In this document: in pieces, positions 36,205 through 42,378 of the stretch
Numbering within the stretch: the stretch's first letter is position 1
How the letters are laid out: each line of letters opens with the position of its first letter
Origin: Candidatus Pullichristensenella excrementigallinarum
Lineage (GTDB): Bacteria; Bacillota; Clostridia; Christensenellales; Aristaeellaceae
Reading direction: 5' to 3'
NCBI GenBank assembly: GCA_018714825.1
Contig: DVMU01000180.1
Span: 1 to 42,378 of the forward strand
DNA length: 42,378 nucleotides
Made by a program: the position numbers and the translations under genes
Notes under the pieces: model-generated
Told to the model about the DNA's origin: nothing
Databases searched by the model: none
Seen by the model: only the letters and a program-made list of their open reading frames with translations

Positions 36205-37398
36205 ATGTCCTCCAAGTTGGTTCGAAAGCTTCGCGGCAATATACGGCTTCGGGAAGGGGTTATGCCGCTTGTCTCCCTGTACCGGCATTCCCTGATGCGC
36301 ACGGCGCGCCTGTTCTGCGGCATTGACCCGAACAAGGCGGTTTTCAGCGCGTTTAACGGGCGCGGCTATTGCGACAATTCGCGCTATATTTCCGAACAAT
36401 TGCACCGGCGCGATCCACAGATGCAGATTGTCTGGCTGCTGCGCGATCCCGCGGGGATGCGGGGCAAGATCCCGGAATATGTGCGCGCGGTTCCCTCGCT
36501 TTCCTGGAAGGCCTATTGGGAAATGGCGACCGCGCGCTTCAATATCGACAATTTCACCAAGCGCCCGCATCTGGATTTTAAGAAGGGCAAGCAATTCTAT
36601 ATCCAGACCTGGCACGGGGATCGCGCCTTCAAGAAAGTGGGATACGATGCGCATCCCTATATTCCCTTTATCCTCGAACAGGAGGCGGATCTGGCGGTCG
36701 TCGGTTCGGAGTACGGCGAGCGGCAGTTCCGTTCCGCGTTTCATTACCGGGGAGAGATCCTCAAGGAAGGATACCCGCGCAACGATCTCCTGGTGCGCAA
36801 CGATCCCGAACAGGCGCTTTCGGTGCGCGCGGGCATCGGCGTGGACGGGGAAACGGGGCTTTTGCTCTACGCGCCCACCTATCGCGACAACCAGCGCGGC
36901 GGGCGGCAGAAGCCGGGGATCGATCTTTCCCGCGCGCTCGACGCCCTGGAAAAGAAGACCGGCCGGCCCTGGAAGTGCCTTTTGCGCGCGCATTACCTTT
37001 CCGGAGGCTTGAACCTCCGGGCGCAGGAGGAGCGCATCCTGGATATGACCGGATATGGGGAAATGGCGGAGCTTTTGCTGATCGCGGACGTGCTGATTAC
37101 GGATTATTCCTCCTGCGCGGGGGATTACGCGCTTTTGCGCAGGCCGATTCTCCTGTTTCAGGAGGATTTGGAGGATTATCAATCCCAGAATCGGCAGCTG
37201 TATTTCGCCATGGAGGATTCTCCCTATTGGGTGGCGCGCGATCAGGCGGAGCTAGAGAAGTTGATCGACGATTTGGATTGGGGAAAGGCCGCGCAAAATT
37301 GCGATCAGATTCTGGAATTTTACGGCACGCATGAGACGGGCCGCGCCTCGGACGCGGTTTGCGATTACATTCTCTCGAAGAGGGAGGAACTCAGATGA
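36205..37398 (+). CDS. CDP-glycerol glycerophosphotransferase-like protein (TagB/TagF family)
   Basis: A 397-residue member of the Glyphos_transf family that adds polyol-phosphate units from CDP-polyols to a lipid-linked acceptor at the cytoplasmic face. Signatures are TWHGDRAFKKVG (the TWHGTPLKKxG site), YAPTYRD and ITDYSSCAGDYALLRRP, the donor-binding region. It is shorter than polymerising TagF (about 700+) and nearer the size of TagB-type primases or single-domain transferases, so it may add one or few units. ATG 36205 is used because GGAGGAAGG precedes it. The stop overlaps the next start by four bases (ATGA). Confidence 0.9.
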   Translation: MSSKLVRKLRGNIRLREGVMPLVSLYRHSLMRTARLFCGIDPNKAVFSAFNGRGYCDNSRYISEQLHRRDPQMQIVWLLRDPAGMRGKIPEYVRAVPSLSWKAYWEMATARFNIDNFTKRPHLDFKKGKQFYIQTWHGDRAFKKVGYDAHPYIPFILEQEADLAVVGSEYGERQFRSAFHYRGEILKEGYPRNDLLVRNDPEQALSVRAGIGVDGETGLLLYAPTYRDNQRGGRQKPGIDLSRALDALEKKTGRPWKCLLRAHYLSGGLNLRAQEERILDMTGYGEMAELLLIADVLITDYSSCAGDYALLRRPILLFQEDLEDYQSQNRQLYFAMEDSPYWVARDQAELEKLIDDLDWGKAAQNCDQILEFYGTHETGRASDAVCDYILSKREELR

Positions 37399-38147
37399 AT
37401 ATTTTGGCGGTAATTCCGGCCCGGTATGCCTCCTCGCGCTTTCCGGGCAAGCCCCTGGCGGATCTTGCGGGCCGCCCGATGCTGTGGTGGGTCTACCGGC
37501 AAGTGGAAAAAGCGCGGGGGATCAGCGGGGTCGTGGTGGCGACGGATGACGATCGCATCGCGCAGATGTGCCGAAGCTACGGCATGGATGTCGAAATGAC
37601 CCGCTCCGATCACGGGACGTCCACCGAGCGCGTCCATGAGGTGGCCTCGCGCCGGGAGGCGGACGTGTATGTGGTGATCAACGGCGACGAACCGCTCATC
37701 GAGCCGCGCCTGATCGAGGCGATTCTTCCCAAGACGCGGCCCGAGGGCTTCTTCTGCGCCAATTTGATGACGGAGATCCATCGGCCCAGCGAGGCGGTGG
37801 ATTTTACCAACATCAAGGTGGTCACCGATTTTCAGGGCCGGGCGCTGTTTATGTCGCGCAGCCCGATTCCCTATCCCAAGAGCTCGATCGAGTATTCGTA
37901 TTTCAAGCATGTGGGCGTCTTGGCCTATAGCCGGGAGGCGCTGGACTTCTTTGCGCGCACGCCCCGGGGATACAACGAGCGCATCGAGGATGTCAACGAA
38001 CTGCGCTTTATCGAACACGGGATGCCGCTGCAAATGATCGCGGTCGAGGCCGAAACCCTCTCGGTGGATACGCCCAAGGATCTGGAGGCGGTCCGGCAGG
38101 AGGTGCTCCGCCGCGCGGGCAGGGGAGAATTGGAGCTTCCCCAATGA
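37395..38147 (+). CDS. CMP-Kdo synthetase-like cytidylyltransferase (KdsB family)
   Basis: A 250-residue GT-A-like nucleotidyltransferase of the KdsB family, which transfers CMP from CTP to the anomeric hydroxyl of a 3-deoxy-keto sugar acid. The match is good along its length: IPARYASSRFPGKPL (8-21), VVATDDDRI (47-55), MTRSDHGTSTERV (68-80), INGDEPLI (95-102), SRSPIPYP and the terminal SVDTPKDLEAV. KdsB is a marker of the LPS pathway, so its presence in a Gram-positive-type genome is notable, and the true keto-acid may not be Kdo. Four-base overlaps on both sides place it firmly inside the operon. Confidence 0.88.
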   Translation: MNILAVIPARYASSRFPGKPLADLAGRPMLWWVYRQVEKARGISGVVVATDDDRIAQMCRSYGMDVEMTRSDHGTSTERVHEVASRREADVYVVINGDEPLIEPRLIEAILPKTRPEGFFCANLMTEIHRPSEAVDFTNIKVVTDFQGRALFMSRSPIPYPKSSIEYSYFKHVGVLAYSREALDFFARTPRGYNERIEDVNELRFIEHGMPLQMIAVEAETLSVDTPKDLEAVRQEVLRRAGRGELELPQ

Positions 38148-38977
38148 TGTACAGGATCAAGAAATTTTCCTATGAGCATCGTAATCTCTGCGCGCTGCCC
38201 CGCATGGCGGCGCGCGCCGCAGGCATGGCCGGAATGCGGCGGGAACACGCGGAGGAATACCGCCGGCTCCGCCGCTTTCGCGACGCGCACAGGGGCGAGC
38301 GTTGCTTTATCATCGCCACCGCGCCGAGCCTGACCCTGGAGGATGTGGAAGCGGTCCGGGACGAGGTGACCTTCAGCGTCAATTCGTGTTTCAAGCTCTT
38401 TGACCGAACCGATTGGCGGCCGACGTATTACGGCGTGACGGACAAAAACGTCTTTCACGGCCTGAAGGCGGATTTCGATCGCTCGCAGCTTTCTACGATC
38501 TTTTTTGCGGACGGCGTGGATCTTTCGCCGGACGAAAACGCATTCTGTTTTCCGCTGGACGAGTTCCCCGTGGATTACGAGGGCACGATCTATCCGCGCC
38601 TGTTGCCGGGGCTGTTCCCGCCCGCGCGGTTTTCTTCGGATATCGAGCGGCGGGTCGGCGCGGGGGGAACGGTGGTCTTTTCCATGCTGCAAATCGCGGC
38701 CTACATGGGCTTTTCGGAAATCGCGCTGTTGGGCGTGGATTGCGATTTTACCGGCCCCAAGCGCCAGGCCGAGGGAACTGGATACCGGCAGGCGGGCGGG
38801 GGAGCGAAGAGCTACATGCGCCAGTCGGCCGAGCGCATCGGGGAGAGGATGCTCGAATCCTTCGCCGTGGCCAGAAAATACGCGGATGAGCACGGCTTTA
38901 CCATCTATAACGCGACGCGCGGCGGCAAATTGGAGGCGTTCGAGCGCCGCACCATCGAACAGATACGGAAAGGATAA
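38144..38977 (+). CDS. DUF115/MAF-like protein, possible CMP-sugar glycosyltransferase
   Basis: A 277-residue protein with the pattern of the DUF115/MptE-like group: CFIIATAPSLTLEDV (54-68), FSVNSCFKLF (77-86), GGTVVFSMLQIAAYMGFSEIALLGVDCDF in parts (174-202), and YNATRGGKLEAFERR (255-269). The same fold occurs in the core of Maf flagellin glycosyltransferases, which use CMP-nonulosonates, and resembles bacterial sialyltransferases. Placed directly after a KdsB-like enzyme, transfer of a CMP-activated keto sugar acid is the natural inference, although automated annotation often calls this group a pterin diphosphokinase. No membrane segment. It overlaps kdsB by four bases. Confidence 0.75.
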   Translation: MMYRIKKFSYEHRNLCALPRMAARAAGMAGMRREHAEEYRRLRRFRDAHRGERCFIIATAPSLTLEDVEAVRDEVTFSVNSCFKLFDRTDWRPTYYGVTDKNVFHGLKADFDRSQLSTIFFADGVDLSPDENAFCFPLDEFPVDYEGTIYPRLLPGLFPPARFSSDIERRVGAGGTVVFSMLQIAAYMGFSEIALLGVDCDFTGPKRQAEGTGYRQAGGGAKSYMRQSAERIGERMLESFAVARKYADEHGFTIYNATRGGKLEAFERRTIEQIRKG

Positions 38978-38980
38978 ACC

Positions 38981-40591
38981 ATGGCACAATTGCGCATATT
39001 GGATTGCACGCTGCGCGACGGCGGCTATGTCAACGATTTTAATTTCGGCGCCCGCGAATTGACGGAGATCGTGGGAATGCTCTCGCAATCGGGCGTAGAG
39101 ATCATCGAATGCGGGTTTCTGCAGGATCACGCCGACAATCCGGATCAGTCCCTGTTCGCCTCGGCGGAGGATGTGCGGCGCGTGCTTTCGAAAAGAAACG
39201 CGCGCAGCATGTATGTGGCCATGCTGCAATTGGGACGGTTTCATGTGGAAAATCTGGAGCCTTGGGACGGGACGTCCATCGACGGCGTCCGCCTGACCTT
39301 TCACGAACACGAAATCGAAGAGGCGTTTTCCGTGGGCGAGGAAATTCAGCGGCGGGGGTACAAGCTGTTTATGCAGCCGGTGGGGACCAACACCTATCCG
39401 GACGACGTGCTTTTGCAAATCGTTCGCCGCGTAAACCGGATGCGCCCGTATGCGTTCTATCTGGTCGATACGCTCGGCTCCATGTACAAAAACGATCTGA
39501 TGCGGATGCTTCTGGCCGTGGATCACAATCTCGCCGAGGGAATCCTCCTGGGCTTTCATTCGCACAACAATTTGCAGCTCTCCTTTTCCAACGCGCAGCA
39601 GCTCGCGGAATTGACGACCAAGCGCGAAATCCTTCTGGATTCTTCGGTCTTCGGCATGGGCCGGGGCGCGGGCAATCTGTGCACGGAACTGATCTGCCAA
39701 TATATCAACGAAAATATCGAAAATCGCTATTCCATGCTTCCGATTCTCGAAATCATGGATGAATATGTCAATCCCATCTTTCGCAGGACGCCCTGGGGCT
39801 ATTCCGCGGCGCACTACCTTTCCTCCATCAACGGATGCCATCCCAATTACGCGACCTATTTTCTCGATAAGCAGACCATTTCCGTGCGGGATATTCACGC
39901 CATCATCCGTTCGATGGAACCGGAACGGCGCGTGCTGTTTGATCGGGAATACGCGGAGGAAAGCTACATCCGCCATCTGCAAAGCGCCGTGGATGATCAC
40001 GCGGCCCTGCAGCGGCTGCGCGAAGTAGTCGGAGGCAGGAGCGTTCTGCTTCTGGCTCCCGGAAAATCGCTCAATACGCATCGGGATAAGATCCGCGCCT
40101 TCCTGGAAGGCGAGCGGCCCGCCGCGATTTCGATCAATTTCCTCCCGCGGGAGATCCCGGTGGACGGCGCGTTTATCAGCAACCTCCGCCGTTTCCGCGC
40201 GCTGGGCGAGGAAAGCCGCTGCCTGGAGGGAAAAACCCTCTTTGTGACTTCCAATATTTCCCCGGAGGGAATTCGCGCGCAGGTGCTCAATTACTCCAGC
40301 TATCTCAACGACGATCCCGAGATTTCCGACAACGCGGGATTGATGTTGATCAACGCGCTGGTCAAATGCGGGGTGGGCGAGGTCATTTTGGCGGGATTCG
40401 ACGGCTATCTTCCCGATCCCCGCGCGAACTATTTTACCGAGCGCATCGTTTCCACCGCCGAGGACGTGCGCCTCAAGCGCATCAACCGCGCCATTGCCGA
40501 GCGCGTGGCGCAACTGCGCAAGACCATCGCGGTGCGGTTTCTGACGCCTTCGATCTATCAGGGGGATTTTGATGCCGACGATCTTGTTTGA
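38981..40591 (+). CDS. DRE-TIM (HMGL-like) aldolase fused to a DUF115-like C-terminal domain
   Basis: A 536-residue two-part protein. Residues 1-280 are an HMGL-like metallolyase/aldolase, closest in pattern to 4-hydroxy-2-oxovalerate aldolases: LDCTLRDGGYVNDF (7-20) with Asp8, Arg12 and Asp13, and the metal ligands His193 and His195 in GFHSHNN. GMGRGAGN (225-232) is also typical. These enzymes form or cleave 4-hydroxy-2-keto acids from pyruvate-type enolates. Residues about 350-536 are extra and resemble the neighbouring DUF115 protein (SVLLLAPGKSLNTHRD, GLMLINALVKCGVGEVILAGFDGY). It follows the DUF115 gene after three bases and overlaps the HAD gene by 20 bases. Confidence 0.85.
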   Translation: MAQLRILDCTLRDGGYVNDFNFGARELTEIVGMLSQSGVEIIECGFLQDHADNPDQSLFASAEDVRRVLSKRNARSMYVAMLQLGRFHVENLEPWDGTSIDGVRLTFHEHEIEEAFSVGEEIQRRGYKLFMQPVGTNTYPDDVLLQIVRRVNRMRPYAFYLVDTLGSMYKNDLMRMLLAVDHNLAEGILLGFHSHNNLQLSFSNAQQLAELTTKREILLDSSVFGMGRGAGNLCTELICQYINENIENRYSMLPILEIMDEYVNPIFRRTPWGYSAAHYLSSINGCHPNYATYFLDKQTISVRDIHAIIRSMEPERRVLFDREYAEESYIRHLQSAVDDHAALQRLREVVGGRSVLLLAPGKSLNTHRDKIRAFLEGERPAAISINFLPREIPVDGAFISNLRRFRALGEESRCLEGKTLFVTSNISPEGIRAQVLNYSSYLNDDPEISDNAGLMLINALVKCGVGEVILAGFDGYLPDPRANYFTERIVSTAEDVRLKRINRAIAERVAQLRKTIAVRFLTPSIYQGDFDADDLV

Positions 40592-41213
40592 TATTGACGG
40601 AACCCTTCTGGATACGGCTCCGGGCGTAATGGAGGCCGCGCGCTTCGCCATAGGCGAGATGGGCTTTGCCGCGCTTCCCGATGAGGTGCTCCGGCGCTTT
40701 GTCGGCCCGCCGCCGGTAGAATCCTATCAGAAATTTTGCGGGGCCACCGAAGAACAGGCGCACAGGGCCGCGGCATTGCATCGGCAATACGGGCGCGAAA
40801 AGGGATTATACGCATCCCGCCCCTATCCGGGCATGGCGCGGCTGTTGGAGGAATTGGAAAAAAGCGGCGCGCGATTGGGCGTGGCTACGCTCAAGGCCCA
40901 GGACGTGGCCGAGAGCATCCTGGAATATCACGGATTCAAGGCAAGGTTCGGGGCGATCGTGGGCGTGGATGCGACGGAGACGCGCACCAAGCGCCGGACG
41001 ATCGAATTGGCGCTGGAGCAATTGGGCTCCCGCGCGAGCGAGGCCGTTTTGATCGGGGACAGTGAGTACGACCGGGAAGGGGCTTCCCGAGCGGGCGTTG
41101 CGTTTCTGGGCGTGGACTGGGGGTACGGCTTTGCGCCCCACGCGCCGGGTACGGTTTCCACGGTCGCGGAATTGTCTGCGGCGCTGACAAAATGGATGGA
41201 GGAACTCCGATGA
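40572..41213 (+). CDS. HAD-family phosphatase (Gph-like)
   Basis: A 213-residue HAD phosphatase: FDIDGTLLDT (6-15) with Asp7 and Asp9, the threonine of VATLKAQDVAESIL, a conserved lysine in RTKRRTIELAL, and IGDSEYDREGA. The cap helices match phosphoglycolate phosphatase-like proteins. It starts at ATG 40572 after GGGGGA and lies inside the end of the aldolase gene. In this operon it could remove phosphate from a keto sugar acid-phosphate, the step done by KdsC (also HAD) in Kdo synthesis, or from a polyol phosphate. This role is inferred from position only. Confidence 0.88.
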   Translation: MPTILFDIDGTLLDTAPGVMEAARFAIGEMGFAALPDEVLRRFVGPPPVESYQKFCGATEEQAHRAAALHRQYGREKGLYASRPYPGMARLLEELEKSGARLGVATLKAQDVAESILEYHGFKARFGAIVGVDATETRTKRRTIELALEQLGSRASEAVLIGDSEYDREGASRAGVAFLGVDWGYGFAPHAPGTVSTVAELSAALTKWMEELR

Positions 41214-42355
41214 AATTTGTCGTACTGGGCGGCACTTCCGGGCTGGGATTGTGCCTGAGCATGATTTTGTTGGAACGGGGACATTCGGTGACGATCCTCG
41301 GCCGCACGGACCCCCGGATCGACGGCGCGGAATTTGTGCGCTTCAATTTGCTTTCGGATGACGTGCGCCAAGTCGCGCGCCTGGCGGAGGAGGCGGACGG
41401 ACTGATCCTCACCGCGGGCGCGGGCCGCGCGGCGGCTTTCGAGGATTTGCAGGATTGGGAAGTGCAAAACGCCTTCCGCCTCAACGCGGAGGGCGCGGCC
41501 AAAGTCCTGCACGCGGTCTATGGCCGGATTCGGGGCGAGCGCGATTTCTATTGCGCGGCGCTCAGCTCCGTCGCGGGATTGTTGGCTTCCCCGCTGATGG
41601 CCGTATACGGCGCGGCAAAGGCCGCTTCGGAAAAGCTCGTGGAATCGATCAACGCCGAATTGCGGGAAGCCGGAAAGAACAATCGCGTGCTCAACGTCTG
41701 CCCCGGCTTTTTCTCCGGAACGCGCTTTGACGGCGGAGAAAATCAATTGGAAAAGGTGCGCCCCATGGCCGAAGAACTGCTGGAGCGCATGTTTCGGCGG
41801 GAGACGTTCTGGATACCGCGATATGAGGAAGTCTACCGGGGCGTGCTCGAGCGCTATCATGCCGATCCCGAAGCTTTTGCCTTGGATAGCTGCCGCTACA
41901 AGCGCGAGGGAGGGCGGCTTTCCAAGGGAAATCACGGCCGCGTGGGATTTTTGAGCGGCACGTTTGATCTGTTCCATATCGGCCATCTCAATCTGCTGCG
42001 CCGCGCCAAGCAGTATTGCGATTATCTGGTGGTCGGCGTGCATCCGGAAACCTCCAAGCACAAGAACAAGCCCGTATTCATCCCGCTGGAAGAGCGCATG
42101 GAGATCGTGGGCGCATGTCGCTATGTGGACAAGGTGGTCGTCACGCTGGACGAGGACGACGACATGCACAAGCAGATTCCCTACGACCTGCTCTTTGTCG
42201 GCAGCGATTACAAGGGAACCGAGCGATTCCGCCGCTATGAGGAAAATCTGACGCCCCTGGGCGTGCGGATCATCTATTTCCCCTATACCCAGGGGACTTC
42301 CTCCACTCAGCTTCGGGAGGCTATCGAAAGAAACGTGGGAAAAAAGGAATCGTGA
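41210..42355 (+). CDS. Fusion of short-chain dehydrogenase and TagD-like cytidylyltransferase
   Basis: A 381-residue bifunctional protein. Residues 1-225 are an SDR reductase: GGTSGLG (7-13), ALSS with Ser119/Ser120, and YGAAK with Tyr133 and Lys137. Residues 243-375 are a TagD/GCT-type nucleotidyltransferase: SGTFDLFHIGHL (249-260, HxGH), the VGSDYKGTERF segment (330-340) and YTQGTSSTQLR (359-369, the RTxGISTT-like motif). TagD makes CDP-glycerol; coupling it to a reductase suggests keto-polyol phosphate reduction followed by CDP activation, analogous in logic to Bcs1 (ribulose-5-phosphate reductase/CDP-ribitol synthase) but built from another cytidylyltransferase family. Start ATG 41210 overlaps the HAD stop by four bases after GGAGG. 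Only 23 bases follow in the window. Confidence 0.9.
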   Translation: MKFVVLGGTSGLGLCLSMILLERGHSVTILGRTDPRIDGAEFVRFNLLSDDVRQVARLAEEADGLILTAGAGRAAAFEDLQDWEVQNAFRLNAEGAAKVLHAVYGRIRGERDFYCAALSSVAGLLASPLMAVYGAAKAASEKLVESINAELREAGKNNRVLNVCPGFFSGTRFDGGENQLEKVRPMAEELLERMFRRETFWIPRYEEVYRGVLERYHADPEAFALDSCRYKREGGRLSKGNHGRVGFLSGTFDLFHIGHLNLLRRAKQYCDYLVVGVHPETSKHKNKPVFIPLEERMEIVGACRYVDKVVVTLDEDDDMHKQIPYDLLFVGSDYKGTERFRRYEENLTPLGVRIIYFPYTQGTSSTQLREAIERNVGKKES

Positions 42356-42378
42356 CGCGCGTACGCCCTCGGAATTTT

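Noticed and set aside
37925-40651. A 908-codon minus-strand frame
   Set aside because: Antisense to the overlapping kdsB-DUF115-aldolase genes, all of which have recognisable motifs and ribosome sites.

Overview
The window looks like the chromosome of a spore-forming, high-GC member of the Clostridia (Firmicutes), probably an uncultivated gut-type lineage. The evidence is a methionine T-box leader, strong GGAGG ribosome sites, a SpoIIE-type sporulation phosphatase, an AddB-type nuclease and a TagGH-like polymer exporter. No rRNA, tRNA, CRISPR array, insertion sequence or phage gene was seen.

Layout. 1-6.6 kb (+): an unrecognised coiled-coil AAA ATPase, then a T-box-controlled metG-tatD-UPF0489 group closed by a strong terminator. 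6.6-10.5 kb (-): a secreted trypsin-like protease with six beta-domain repeats and poly-Ser linkers. 10.7-15.2 kb (+): gyrB-gyrA. 15.2-17.65 kb (-): an RpiB/LacAB-type isomerase, a secreted SH3 protein and a DUF378 membrane protein, set among modular palindromic repeats that include a 179-bp inverted pair. 17.7-29 kb (-): cinA; a large mosaic membrane protein (zinc ribbon, degenerate kinase N-lobe, peptidoglycan-binding and Fn3-like domains); a HAD-thymidylate kinase fusion; an Orn/Lys/Arg decarboxylase; and addB. 29.2-31.5 kb (+): spoIIE.

31.5-34.5 kb (-) holds a pyridoxal kinase and a two-gene ABC polysaccharide exporter. 34.7-42.4 kb (+) holds an ACT-ACT-metallo-beta-lactamase protein, then a tightly overlapping six-gene operon: CDP-glycerol glycerophosphotransferase-like protein, KdsB-like cytidylyltransferase, DUF115/MAF-like protein, DRE-TIM aldolase with an extra C-terminal domain, HAD phosphatase, and an SDR-cytidylyltransferase fusion.

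The right end is the most interesting part. Its genes follow the order of steps used for Kdo in Gram-negative bacteria (condense, dephosphorylate, activate with CTP, transfer) but with different enzyme families, and sit beside teichoic-acid-type genes. I infer a cell-surface polymer that combines a CMP-activated keto sugar acid with a CDP-activated polyol phosphate. This rests on family recognition and gene order, not on any direct test. Starts were chosen by ribosome-site spacing and often lie inside a longer reading frame.
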